Below, piece after piece: positions 1 to 11,368 of a stretch of DNA of 64,000 nucleotides (position 1 is the first letter of the stretch; the number at the start of each line of letters is the position of its first letter). Made by a program: the position numbers and the translations under genes. The stretch spans positions 62,001-126,000 of the forward strand of contig JAQFWX010000038.1 in NCBI GenBank assembly GCA_027605045.1. The letters run 5' to 3'. The notes under the pieces are model-generated. The model ran no database searches. It saw only the letters and a list, made by a program, of their open reading frames with translations, and was not told the DNA's origin. Origin of the DNA: Phallus indusiatus. Taxonomy: Eukaryota > Basidiomycota > Agaricomycetes > Phallales > Phallaceae.

Positions 1-783
1 CGGGTCGTATATACTTTCAATGGACGGTCCCGGGACACTATTCCGACTCAGTGCATAAGGTAACGGGCAGTATATTTATGCACGGACACTCCTACATTCT
101 GGGGCATTAATTACATATTCATATAGTGTGTCCCGGATATTACGGAATTACACGGACAGTATAGGATAGGTGTGGGACATTCCAAGACAGTCTCAGAAAT
201 GATGGGCGGTAAGTACCGGACACTACAGGATTTCGTGGACGGTATAGCACCGGTGTAGGACGTTCCATATAGATACAGGACAGTCTACAAAATGATACAC
301 GGTAAGTATGAGCGAAGGACGTAACATGGTAAAAAACAGGCAGCATATACATAGTGTCCTAGAGGCACTATGCACAGTCCCAAAAGCCACGGACGGTCAT
401 CTATTGTCCGCACCAGTTAGGTACGACTATTATCTTACCATGTTTATGCTTTTGGGTACTATGTAGGGGGGTGCCTGAAGTGTCTTAATGCTTCATTAGC
501 GGATTGGGACGTTTTGCTTAACAGGTTATAACATCCAACTTCTTATGTTATTGAACGAAAGATTAGCTGAAGAGTGTCAAAAGCGGTCGGTTTGACAGAC
601 AAGAATTCCCAGCATGGACATCCTTATTATTTAATGTCTATTCCTTAGTTCGGTAATTGAAATTGACAGATCTGTAAAATAAAAATATGAATATGTTGCC
701 TTCAAGCTTCAAGCCTCAAGTGAGAGACTGTCGGCTAAAGCCGAAAACAAATCGTTGGTCACGCGATCACGTGGAATCACGAG
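1..783. other. Intergenic region with degenerate tandem repeat
   Basis: No gene was recognised. Positions of about 150-230 and 234-316 look like two diverged copies of an ~80-bp unit. Each holds the words GGACAGT or GGACGGT, GGACRTTCC, ACAGTCT and ACGGTAAGTA in the same order. Related GGACACT and GGACGGT words are scattered across 1-420. The rest looks like ordinary AT-rich upstream sequence for the gene that starts at 832. Confidence 0.35.
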
Positions 784-831
784 ATGTCACGGTTTTTGAC
801 GCGCCCGAACACGACTTTTCTTGCTTGGACC

Positions 832-2001
832 ATGTCGACACCCGGAGACGTTATCTTGATTCGTTCTGATTCAGAAGAGGATGAACTCTACATGCCCCCG
901 AACGGCAAATATATTCTTCCTAAAAAACCCGTTTCAGATGAAATAGTTCCTGACTCAGAAGGCGAACAAGAATCTTTGCCACTCATTTCTCGTACTCCGC
1001 CCCGACCGCGACAACAACAACAACAACCGCAGCATAACGATGCGCATTCATCTCCTTTATCACCCGTTCACAAGCGAAAGAAAAAGACGAAGACTAGCGA
1101 TACTGCGCAAGGAGAGCCGAAGGCGAAGAAGATGAAGGCAGCAAAAGTCAGTCTCTAATTGACTCTTCGACTAACTTGTTTATACAATGACTTCAAATAG
1201 GCGGTGACCTCGTCTCAAGAGGATAGTGACAAGCATAATACGAATAGCGAAGAACCTCGGTCTTCTTCACAACCTGGATCCCTTTCAACTAAACCGCGAC
1301 CTAAACCTAAACCGAGACTCAAAGCCAAAGCGAAAAAGCCGATAGAAGACATCGAAACTACATCAACTGCGCACGAAGTTGCTGTTGAATCCTTTCAACC
1401 TCAGCCAGACCCTCAATTCCAAATCCAACCTCAAATTCAGCAAGAACCACCCCGACCGTTACCCAATGACCAGCTATCGCTTGAAACAAGACCTCAACCA
1501 CTTCCGGCGAAACCATTCGTCCAAATCACGAAATTAAAACCCAAAGAAAGAGAAAAAGGAAAGGGAAAAGAAAAGGATCACGAAAAGGAAAACCCGCCTT
1601 CGCCAACCAAAGATACGCCACAACGACAACCAGTGACACCTGCCTCAGCCGCTCCTTCTCAAACGAACGCCACCGACACTCTGCGAACCGACAAGAAGAG
1701 TCGAAACCGACCTCTCACAGACATTCTTCGAGAACTCAACAAAATTGGCACGCCTCGTTCACCCGCGGTCTCCCGGGGGTTTTTGGCCCGTATTGCACCG
1801 CTGCACCCCAATCGGCGCGAACCTCCACCACCACCACCGCGTATTATGCCCAAGAAGACTAAAAAAGAAATTCAAATGGAAGAACGGTGGGAAGAAGAAC
1901 TACAAGATAGCATATCCAATTGGTGTGAGTTGACGGAAGAAGAACGAACGCAATATAGGAAACAAAAGCGAGATTGGGAGCTTGGGTTGTATGAAGATTG
2001 A
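832..2001 (+). CDS. Hypothetical disordered, basic protein
   Basis: Two exons, 832-1146 and 1201-2001, join in phase across a 54-nt GT-AG intron with a branch-point-like GACTAAC, giving 371 residues. An in-frame ATG at 784 would add 16 residues. I chose 832 because the acidic start (MSTPGDVIL) reads like a normal N-terminus. I recognise no domain. The protein is low-complexity: an acidic patch, a polyglutamine tract near residue 60, Lys/Arg-rich nuclear-localisation-like clusters (HKRKKKTK), long Pro/Gln/Lys stretches, and a charged C-terminus rich in Glu and Trp (EERWEEEL, KRDWELG). A nuclear scaffold or chromatin-associated role is possible but is only a guess from composition. It stands alone, with the IDO gene convergent downstream. 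Confidence 0.7.
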
Positions 2002-2345
2002 TTGTATTGTAAGCCGTAGTAGGCGATTGTTACGTACATATAGTTTTTTATTTGGTGTTGAATAATTGGTCTGTACGTATGGTAATCAACAGAATGGAAT
2101 GACGTCTCGTAACACACGCTAACATCGGGAATGTCCGCATACTATTGCATCGTGACGTAAAGCCTAATGCATTTTGCACCAACTAATTCATTGTACATAT
2201 GTCAAAAAGATATGAAATGCATTTGTGAAAACAGTGGTAAATGTTTAATACATATTAGTATGAAATTAATAGCACTTGTTTGTGATTATTTACTTATGGG
2301 CAAGCCGCAAGGGCCAGGTGGTGAAGAAAAACCACGTGGCTGTTT
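2002..2345. other. Convergent intergenic spacer
   Basis: This 344-bp space separates the stops of two convergent genes. It holds only presumed 3' UTRs. I see no further gene or repeat in it. Confidence 0.5.
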
Positions 2346-3906
2346 TTAGCGTATGACGGCACCAGCTGTCCTGTCCCTGACACCCTTTAGGAAAGGCATG
2401 AGATCTGTTCCACCGGTCCCTTTACATTGCATCTCGTCTTCGCCAGAAGCGGCACACGACGGGGCCATAACAACTGGCCGCACCAAAGCTTCCGACTCGT
2501 GTTGCACACGTCTAGCTTGAGAAATGATGTACAATGTCGCAATTCTGATGTGAGCGTCTCTAAATCGTTTGAGGGCAGTAATTGATGCGTTGTAAGCAGC
2601 TTTCAAATCCTTCCGCACTTCAACCTCTTCTGGTGAGAAATTGTCGCAGGGTGATCCATCGGTCGGAGAAAATGACGGTGGTTGGGCCATCACGATGGCA
2701 CGTAGCGATCTCGGGCTTTGTTTCAAATGGTTTAAAAAAGCTCGATGATGTCGTGGCATATATACTTGCATCCGCTCGAGAAAAGGGGATTGCTTCTCCA
2801 CATTGGGTGCCATACCTGGCGTAACTGTTCCGGTTCCACCAGGAACATGAGTGTGAGAAAACTGATCAACGCCCAAAAAGATGTCCAGAACGTGGATGAT
2901 AGAACTCTGGCCCGCGCTCGGGCCTGAAAGCTCCGTAGGTTCTTGCAAATTCGCCTTGGTGGCGCCTTCGAATACCCAAGGACGTGAATCTTGACCACGG
3001 AACCACGGTCTAATTTGCTCGTAGAAAACGGCCGGATCACATCCGTGCCTTACGTCATTTAAGATAACAGTCATCTCATCGATAACGACCACAAGCTGAC
3101 TGAGATAGTGCGAAATCCGTTGCAAGGATAGCAGATCGCCGACGAATGCCTCGTCCTCTATTGATCGGAGAAGTGCGAGCGCTGATACGCCGACTAATTC
3201 AATTCGGGCCGATGTAAGATAAAAGTGTTCCTCGTCTGGTGTTCCGGTAAATGTGGTTTGTGAGCGTAGTTGCATGGGGTCAATGTAGGATGCGTCCCCG
3301 GAGTTTAGATCCCAGTTGTAAAGGACATTGTCAGAGTACGTCAGGATAGGGGGGATGACGAGGTCGGCGGATACTTCCAAGAGTGGGATAGACAACGGGG
3401 CAGGGATGTAGATAGGGGAAGTAGGATCAGCCGATGGGGGCAGTGAGTGAATGTACGTGTGCAGGATAAATGTCAAGACGTGATGGGCTCGTCGGAGCAT
3501 AACTTCGGACTTGGATAACTCCGAAGTCGGAAGAGTAGGCATCTAACATCCAAAAGAGAGTCATTAGTTAAAAAAATTGACTGCAATTGAAATATTATTA
3601 TCGCTTTGTTGGTACCTGCTGAACCCTTCTCCGCCATGTCTCAGAAGCATCTCTGTCCCGTTCTGTCAAGTCTTTGCGTTCGCCGACCTTAAACCGTTTC
3701 GTTGATATGTCATCTACTAGCTGTTCCCAGATAGAGTATGTTGACGGCAGTCTCTCCAAAGGAGGAGATGGGGGCATAAACCCAGTCCTGACGTCCACGT
3801 CGAAATCATGTGCTGCAAGAGTCGATGTATCTGGGACGACACCCAAATGACTGACATTTTGGCGAGTGAGAGATAGGAAGTGATTCGGGGGAAGGAAATG
3901 AGACAT
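2346..3906 (-). CDS. BNA2: Indoleamine 2,3-dioxygenase
   Basis: Haem dioxygenase that opens the indole ring of L-tryptophan to N-formylkynurenine, the first step of the kynurenine route to NAD. Exons 3906-3616 and 3542-2346 join in phase 0 across a 73-nt GT-AG intron (GTACCA...GTTAG with an ACTAATGAC branch site), giving 495 residues. Family signatures are clear: the segment DVRHGCDPAVFYEQIRPWFRG near residue 260, the SGPSAGQSS loop that lines the active site, and MPRHHRAFL near residue 360. The second His of that last motif aligns with the proximal haem ligand of the animal enzyme. The length is normal for fungal IDO. The symbol follows the yeast name for this activity. Fungi often have several IDO paralogues and I cannot say which one this is. 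Confidence 0.93.
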
Positions 3907-4388
3907 AATTTATCCGGTATGTGAGGAAGAGGAAAAGGCAGAAACAGTACGCAAAAATAAAATTTAAGAGGGTTGCTTATATATCCTGTATGCTAGTCTT
4001 GGGCGCCTTTTAAATTCTGTGTCGTTTGCCGAAGGCGGCCAACTTATATGTGCGGATTTCCCACGGCGTGACGCATTGGGTGTTGAATTGAAGTTAATTA
4101 ATTGGCCCACAAACGAAACTAAATTCTAATTCAGTTTCTTAGCCTTTCTCAACTAAAGTTTCCGGAATTAAAATTCAAAAATTCAGCGGTACTATGACCG
4201 TCCGACTTTTGGTGGCTGTTTTTCTAAATAGCAAGAAGCATCAATACTCGGGCTCTTCATGGACGTTCCGGGATTTTCAAATGATATACTATCAAGCTGA
4301 ATGACAGATGTCGAAGTGCAGTAGTCGATAACATGATACTACAAAGTCCGAAAATTAAATATGGCAAGATAGGACCTCCAGTTTGAGG
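3907..4388. other. Intergenic; IDO promoter side
   Basis: Lies upstream of the IDO start and downstream of the ankyrin gene stop. It is AT-rich (runs such as AATTAATTGG and AAATTAAAATTC). No gene, RNA or repeat was seen. Confidence 0.4.
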
Positions 4389-5225
4389 TCAAATATGCCT
4401 CAAGGATTTCATTTCAGGAACACACCCCTTCTCACTGATAAAATATTCTACGATCTCTCTCGCGTCTTTTCTGATCGCCAGGTCCACCAAAGATGTATCG
4501 ATAACAAGCCTATCCGACCGTTTGCGTTTTTTACTCGATCCGGGCCTCAGCTCCGGCTCACATTCAACCAGCAATTTCACCATCTCCAAGTCTCTCGCGA
4601 GAATCGCGGCTTTCACAGCTGCATAACTTCGCAATCGAGGATCAGCGCCACGATCAAGAAGAAATTGAACCAAACTGGGAAATCCTGCGTGGACAGCTCG
4701 GAATAGCGGATAGCCTTTATAAGAATTGACAAAAGGTTTCATAAACGTAAAAGGAATAGTAGGTTTTGTTGCGACCGATGTCCGTAAAGGAACTGCTTTC
4801 TGCCATAAGAACCGTAACAAAGGTAAGGGTTCCGAGTTAGGTCCGTACATCGGAATCATCGTTGGGTCCAGTGAGCGAAATATTCTTCTGGGAAGTTCGA
4901 AAAAATCTTCAAAACTTGCATCTGGTATATCATCAGGAATCGTTGTCTTGTCCAATATACGATGCAAGGCATCCAAGACTTGAATACTGCAAATAGGATA
5001 CCGCAAAGCTGGAGTCAGGAATTTTCCGGAAATACATGTCAAGCCCTCTTCTGAGTGACAGAAATATAGGCTATGTCGGCCAAGTATGTAATGGGCATGC
5101 AGGACTGCTGAGCCTGTTTTGATGGCTGTATAGATATACTTCGAAGCAAGCGGAAGGGAAGGTGACAGTGCCAAGATGTAAAGCTCGTACAAAAGCTTTT
5201 CTTTCGACGTCAGCGAGCTTGACAT
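4389..5225 (-). CDS. Ankyrin-repeat protein
   Basis: Intronless open frame of 278 residues starting at an ATG preceded by an AT-poor leader. The C-terminal half shows ankyrin-type helices. Residues about 175-205 (PLFRAVHAGFPSLVQFLLDRG followed by ADPRL) match the ankyrin consensus of a short helix, a hairpin turn and the LLxxGAD signature. Two more degenerate copies follow (VKAAILARDLEMVKLLVE and LVDLAIRKDAREIVEYFI). A basic stretch (SSKKRKRSD) lies between repeats two and three. The N-terminal ~160 residues have no domain I can name. It probably acts as a protein-binding adaptor; partner unknown. Confidence 0.75.
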   Translation of the reverse strand: MSSSLTSKEKLLYELYILALSPSLPLASKYIYTAIKTGSAVLHAHYILGRHSLYFCHSEEGLTCISGKFLTPALRYPICSIQVLDALHRILDKTTIPDDIPDASFEDFFELPRRIFRSLDPTMIPMYGPNSEPLPLLRFLWQKAVPLRTSVATKPTIPFTFMKPFVNSYKGYPLFRAVHAGFPSLVQFLLDRGADPRLRSYAAVKAAILARDLEMVKLLVECEPELRPGSSKKRKRSDRLVIDTSLVDLAIRKDAREIVEYFISEKGCVPEMKSLRHI

Positions 5226-6650
5226 AATGAGAAAAACGTTTCAGCCCACCTCGACCGGCAAGTCGGTTAATGTTCTTGATCCTCTCATGGGACCATGGGA
5301 GACGAGCAAGAAATGGGATGGAAGAGGCTGAAGTTGATGACGTAATCTCCTTCCCTTAGCCGACCATTCATTCTCACTCAATCATGGTCCCAGCTTGTTG
5401 ACAGCTTTAATTCAATCAAAGAAGCTGGCACATTGATATACTGCAAATGCCTTTGTGTCATTGTCACTCCACTTGGACGGGGTGAGTGAAGGTGGTACAT
5501 AGAAAACTAAAGTGGCGACTCAAGCTTACGCCAGACTCCAGCTTCGGAGGACAAATTGAACTTGGGTGCTAAATATTATCTCCTACTTGGCTAATTTGAC
5601 ATATGATCTCATATAATATATCTGGAAAATAATTAAAATTCTTCAACCTGACCCCAAAAGTGTCATTGGGCTTTGAATGACAGCATTGACGCCACGGGAT
5701 TTTAGTCCAATCAACAAGTCAAAGAACTGCAAACTATTCAGCGTATATATTATACATATATTTATATGAATGCCTATAGTATAAAACTCTCAATGGTGAA
5801 TTGATCCTCGGCTTGACCTGGCATCCGCCTTAATATCATATGAAGACTCGCAAAAATATAACGCACCAAAGCGACCACAATGACCAAACCATGAGGTTAG
5901 CTTTCACACGTTCCAGCATGTCAAACCTTATCGTTCAGGTTCTGAGGAAGTGATTGTTGTTTGCTAGATCGATGGCAATTTAACCGTATGACGCGCCTAA
6001 GAAGAAATTGAAAATTTAAATATAGGGACAGAGAAAGGGTGTCCATCTGTCTTCAGCCTTTACGGCGTCCTAAATTTATCTCAGACATTTAGCGCGAATT
6101 TCAAAAGAGGTGCCCATACACTTTATTGTTTGTGTAAACGGCGTACCAAGTAGTTCAATGCTGATTCACAGAGCTGACCGTCATCGAATTGGTCAATTCA
6201 CTCTCAACTTGAATTGGGTGTGAAAATTGACCTTCGACACTTTTTTCCCTCATGACCATAGCCCGCAGAGGTGAATTCATATTTATCGTTGGCTTACGAG
6301 GGTTACCATAACTGTTTTGTAATGAGGTTGGTACACTTCTGGAACGGAAGATCGAGAATAATTTGCCATTTCTATTGATACATTCTTAGACAAAGTTGGG
6401 GATCTAGAAGAAGTTCTAGAAGAATATATGAATTCAGGTGAGGTGTTCGATATGAAGTTTATAGTTACCTAAGAAGGCTCTTCTAGACATGCGATACCAT
6501 GGACATAAGGCTGAAGATCCAGAAGAAACTTAAATTTCTTGGCCAATACGGTTCTAACTAATTTATGAACGCAAGCATGGTGAATCAAGAAATGTGTCAA
6601 TTGCATATTGTGAGAAAAAACGTAACAATACAGGCTACAATAAATGAGAT
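5226..6650. other. Intergenic region, no gene recognised
   Basis: About 1.4 kb of AT-rich sequence between two minus-strand genes. Open frames are short and none shows a recognisable motif or plausible splice series. The part nearest 5226 must carry the ankyrin-gene promoter. Confidence 0.4.
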
Positions 6651-7829
6651 TCAAACTTGCATTTCCAAATCTGCAGTCATGGTTAAATATGTAATATTTA
6701 CAAGAAGCAAGAACAGATGTTCAGACCTATTCATTAATTCCGTCCGTTGGCGGATAATACAAAGGCAATAGTTCCCTGAATTCCACGTTAATTTGACGTC
6801 CTTGTTAAGGAACATTACAACGGACCGATATACATCTCTATCAGTATCCGAGTGTACAACGAAGATGATTCTTTCGAACTATGAATCATTATTAAACGCC
6901 GCTTGAGCAGACGCCTGATGATGTCTATTGGCGTACCTCATGGTCATTAGCATCGAGATACTCTCTGGTGACCCTTAGGGCAATATGTGTTGCATCAGTA
7001 ATCGGATAACCATACACACCCGTCGAGACCGAGCAAAATGCCTAAAAAGGGTTTTTTCGTGCCATTGTGGTACTCATATTATAGATAGCTTACAATGCTT
7101 TTTAATGAGTTATTTGCAGCGAGAGCAAGCGAAGAACGATAACAGGATGCAAGTTGTTCCGATACAATTTCAACCCGATTTCGAGAATAGATAGGTCCTA
7201 CTGTGTGAATTACATGCTTACTATGTAGATAAGTGAGATAGGGTCGTCGAAGGATAAACATAACAGTCTGAACATACGCTGGAAGGTTATATCCTTTCGT
7301 TATCTTAGATTCGCCAGTTTCGGCACCGCCCAAAGTCTCACCTGAGAAAATCTTGAGAACCCGGCATAAAATCATGCAAAAAGAGTTTACATTCTTCGAG
7401 AAGCTCTTCCCCAGCTGCGCGGTGTATCGCGCCATCAACTATGAAAGAAGAAGAACCAGCGTAAACAAAGGTATCGTCATTTGGCTGGGCACTTACCTCC
7501 TCCTCCACCTAGAATAAAATGTTTGAACAGAACCGTCGTAATTGCTTAGTACTCTGACTAACCTAATAATGACTTATTTGCTGCATTGACGATAGCATCA
7601 ACTTCAAGTACTGTTATATCACCTTGACTGTCAGGCACAACCCACAAGCGCTTTCAGATCAACAGATTCTGTTTTTAATACTAGAAAAATGAATCGCAGC
7701 TTACAGAAGCGAAACACGATCAAGAAGATCGGATCTAAAGTTCATTCGAGGTTTTGCTGTGCTCGGAATGGTTAAACTTGTATACAACGATCGTAGAGTA
7801 GGGATTGCAGCCAGTTTTATAATTGACAT
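6651..7829 (-). CDS. Macro-domain (ADP-ribose-binding) protein, MacroD type
   Basis: Predicted to bind ADP-ribose and remove mono-ADP-ribose or O-acetyl-ADP-ribose. Eight exons are supported by phase and motif: 7829-7705, 7627-7563, 7508-7497, 7438-7391, 7341-7278, 7220-7094, 7041-6937 and 6878-6651, giving 257 residues. The joined protein reads the family signatures in order: IPTLRSLY near residue 10, [17 protein letters not shown], the loop [42 protein letters not shown], and the second phosphate loop STGVYGYP. The GGGG loop is carried by a 12-nt microexon. After FERIIFVV and a VYRSV helix the last ~50 residues match nothing I know of in the family, so the true 3' end may use another intron. 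The gene is divergent from the small gene at 8471. Confidence 0.88.
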
Positions 7830-8470
7830 GGCGGAACGCTGCAATGGACGATGATTGCGTCGACCAGGTGAGAAAGCATGGTTACGTCATATAGTCACGA
7901 AATGTCACACACTCGCACATTGTCCAGTCCTCGTTCTATGGACGCCAAACATTGAAATTTTGCTTGAAATCATGGCACTGTCTCTATATTTCGGACTGAA
8001 GCTGGCACATAATTACCGGGACGTATAACCCGGGCAAAGCACGGACGCACCGTCATCGTGACGAAGAATGAACCGACTGTAGGGAGACATTGGGGACACA
8101 TGGTTGCAATTTGCCATATTCAGATCCTTCTAGAGCTCGTTTTACCCGCGATATTGTACGCATTCGAACCCGTACTACGAATAATGGCATCCTAACAAGT
8201 TCTTTTCTGAGGTTATCATCCAACTAGAACCTAACTAGGCCACCTAGTTTCGCCCCAGCGTGATTCAACATCACTCTGGTCGAATCTGTCCAACAAGCTG
8301 GACATCTCTTTGCTCAGGATCGTGGTCTGGTCCTGAAACGGTCCTAAGCTCAATGATATATAAACACGTTGCTCTGCTCTCAATTCTCATCAACCCACAT
8401 CACCAACAACCGTCTCAAACCAGCGCGTCAGTGCATCTCTAGCCTAATCACCTTCAGCTAACACATAACC
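7830..8470. promoter_or_regulatory. Divergent promoter region
   Basis: 641 bp between two divergent starts. A TATA-like ATATATAAACACG lies at about 8356-8368, roughly 105 nt before the plus-strand ATG at 8471, and a CT/CA-rich leader follows it, as in many fungal promoters. Nothing comparable is obvious on the macro-domain side. Confidence 0.4.
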
Positions 8471-8911
8471 ATGGCCATTACCAAACCTCCCGGTGTCCTC
8501 AATCCGCCACGATACAAACGCCTCGGAGGGTACACTATTAGCTTGGAGGCTGCAGCTCGATGGGCATCTGGCATAGAAGGTTTTGAGCTGGACCCAATCA
8601 ATGAGGGTCATACCATTCGCTTGATTCTCCAACCACTCTTTAAGCACTATCCCGTCACTCTTAGAATAATCAATGAAGGGGAGAACTCCATACTCATGTT
8701 CATCACTCAATGGATCGACTTTTATCCAGGCATGCCTCCCTCTAGATCAAGAAATTTGAACAGGTGTGATCTTGACAACATGGTCAGATACTTACTTCAA
8801 ACTGAAGGTAATTATACTGTCAACGTACTTATATTCTTTGATATATCTGACTCATTTATCTGATTAGGTATCTTGTACTATGAATACGATACAATCGACG
8901 TCCCCGTTTGA
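8471..8911 (+). CDS. Small protein of unknown function
   Basis: Exons 8471-8807 and 8868-8911 join across a 60-nt GT-AG intron to give 126 residues ending ILYYEYDTIDVPV. The start follows a CA-rich leader and has ACC before ATG, which is a good context. There is no signal peptide or membrane segment. Trp-, Pro- and Tyr-containing motifs (GGYTISLEAAARWASG, WIDFYPGMPPSRS) suggest a compact folded protein. I do not recognise the family. The tail is completed neatly by the second exon, which supports a real gene rather than a chance frame. Confidence 0.65.
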
Positions 8912-9182
8912 ATCGCCGTTATGGATTGCTCAACTTTGTTCAATTGTCCATAACCGTATATCCCTTATTAAACAATAAAAACTCCCTAATACTCACCAAT
9001 CAATAATATATCATTTTTTTTCACAATCAAATTTTGGTTTCTATTTGAGTTATCAAAGTTTGATGCCGCATGCGTCTGATAATTGTATCGGTATCAAACA
9101 CATCCCTTAACGTTCGGAGTTTGTCCTAACGTGCCCAGAAGAAAAGATCATGAACCAAAGCCATACTATATTACATATGTAT

Positions 9183-11368
9183 CTACACGCTTTTCTTTTC
9201 GTCGATTTCCTTAACCTCTTTAACCTCGTGTCGCGCACCGGAACCCAGAACACCCTCAATATCAACTTCGTCTCCGAACACAACAGCCATCTCCTCTAGA
9301 GTTTTTCCTGTTCAAAGATATACAGTGTAAGCAAAAAAATTGCTTTAAGAGGATGCAAGGTGAGTCGGTTACCTTTAGTTTCAGGGAACAAGAAAGCAAT
9401 AATCACGAAATCGATTGCGTTTAGTACCACAAACACCATATAGTATTTCCACGCAGTGTTCTGCAGTGCGACCGGCGATGCTTCCGAGAATAAAACGTTG
9501 AATAGCCAATTGGCACAGGTGGCCGCCGAAGTACCAAGTGCTCGAGTTCGCGTTGGGAATACCTATGATATTATGATGTTGAATCTTGGTTTCTTCACTG
9601 TTTACAGAAGAAGAAAGGAGTGCAAACCTCGGAAGCCAATACCCAACTGACTGGACCAAAGCTGAGAGAAAACACGATGCTCATCAAGAATATCATCGCA
9701 ATTCCAGCCTTTTGTGCCGCGAGATTTGGAGCACCTGATTGACAGGTTTGAGCATTTGTTCGACATATTGTGAACAGACGTGTTACGCACCAGCACCGGG
9801 AGGAAAAGAAGCTACAATTGCGCTCAATACCGAGAATAAGGCTACGAGCATTCCAGACCCGAATAGCAGTGGCTTTTTACGACCCACGGAATCCAAAGCG
9901 AAAACAATGAAGCTATGTTGTGGAATATCAATAAAATTGTGTATCTGTGCGGCGATAACTCACAAGAAGTTTGCGATAGGTCCGATGGCGCCGTAAATAC
10001 CTTGGACTAGCAAAAGCTGATTGGGGGGTAATCCAAGTGCTTTGTACATCTCCGGTCCAAAGTAGTTGATCACTTTTTCACCCTCAATGTCAAAAAAAGT
10101 GCTTCTAGGTCGAATTACCACGATAACTTACCATTTATTCCAGTAAACTGACCCATAATTTGAACACCACAAGCGACCAAAGTCCGTCTTAGCATAGCTG
10201 GCGTAGCCCATAAATCGCTGATCCTTCTGCTCCTAACGACCTGCTCTGCGTGAATAACATCACTCATTTCCTGAAATTCTCTTTCAGCCTGTTCAGTGTC
10301 GTCTTTGCTTTCGGCATGCAAGAACAGGAAGATTTTATGGGCTTCTTCGTCTCGGCCTTTTTCTAAAAGCCAACGCTATTTGTGTTTATGTGAAACTTGC
10401 AAAGCTTAGTCGGAAATTGGCATAAAGCTCACGGGACTATTTGGAAGAAATTGTATCCCGACTAGGAGAAGAAAGGCGGGTACAAGCTGCGGTTGTTCTG
10501 GGTAGTTCCAAAAGGCATTTAATGTATTCTTAGGAGTAAACTCACCTGCAGACCAAGTGGAAGTCTCCATTGTTTGTCGTCGTTGAAAAATTGGCAACCA
10601 TATCCAACCTAATGTGAAGTATCATGAGACCCGTTCTCACCATGATTGGACAACACTTACCCAGTTTGCAGCAACAAACCCAAGCCCGACCATTTGTTGC
10701 GTCAAGCCAACAACGAAGCCGCGAATTTTGGCCGGTGCGATCTCGGTCTGTACAATACAACGAGGTTTATCGTCAGTTCGGCGCGAGCTGTGTGTGTACA
10801 TACATACATTGTATAATGGGACCACCATGGAAAGTATACCGATAGCAACGCCAGCGACAATTCGACCAATCAATAAGCATGCAATGTTCGGTGCACCAGC
10901 TTGCATAGAACATCCCCAAAGTGCCCATACACAACCCATCTGTATAGTAAACTTCCGTCCGTATTTATCGCTCATCCTGAAAAGACGTAGCGTTTAATTC
11001 CACATAAATACAAGCCTGCCTGTATGAGCACTGACCATCCTGCTGCCAACGCTCCAAAGAAACAACCCCCCGTGAATGTTGCGACGACTGCACCCGTAAG
11101 AGCAGCTGATGGATTATTAAAATGCGCGTTGAAGTGAGAAAATGTCAAGATGGAAGAAATAATTCCACTATATTTATTGTCGTTTAGTCTCCTTGTTTAT
11201 TCTCGGATCCGGAATCAACACCAAACCTGTCATATCTGCAAAGATGTTCATTTAGCTCTTCTCGCTCTAATTTTAATATTAAATCTGAAGTGGATGATAT
11301 ATTTACCCAAACAAGAAGCTTCCTATCGCCGCAAAGAAACCAGTGAAAATGTTGAATGCTCGTCCCAT
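9183..11368 (-). CDS. MFS sugar transporter
   Basis: Major facilitator of the sugar-porter family, a plasma-membrane proton symporter for hexoses or related polyols and acids; substrate not predictable. Thirteen exons splice in phase to 490 residues: 11368-11307, 11235-11227, 11167-11036, 10976-10808, 10747-10661, 10608-10546, 10486-10433, 10375-10132, 10072-9964, 9912-9791, 9734-9628, 9562-9373 and 9307-9183. Signatures in order are TFTGGCFFGALAAG (helix 2), SDKYGRK (loop 2-3), GRIVAGVAIG (helix 4), the TEIAPAKIRG loop, the central loop start RWLLEKGRDEEA, GINVINYFGP (helix 7), DSVGRKKPL, WVLASEVFPTRTRALG (helix 10) and the C-terminal FPETKGKTLEEM. The second exon is only 9 nt. No stop or frameshift interrupts it, so it looks functional. 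Confidence 0.92.
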
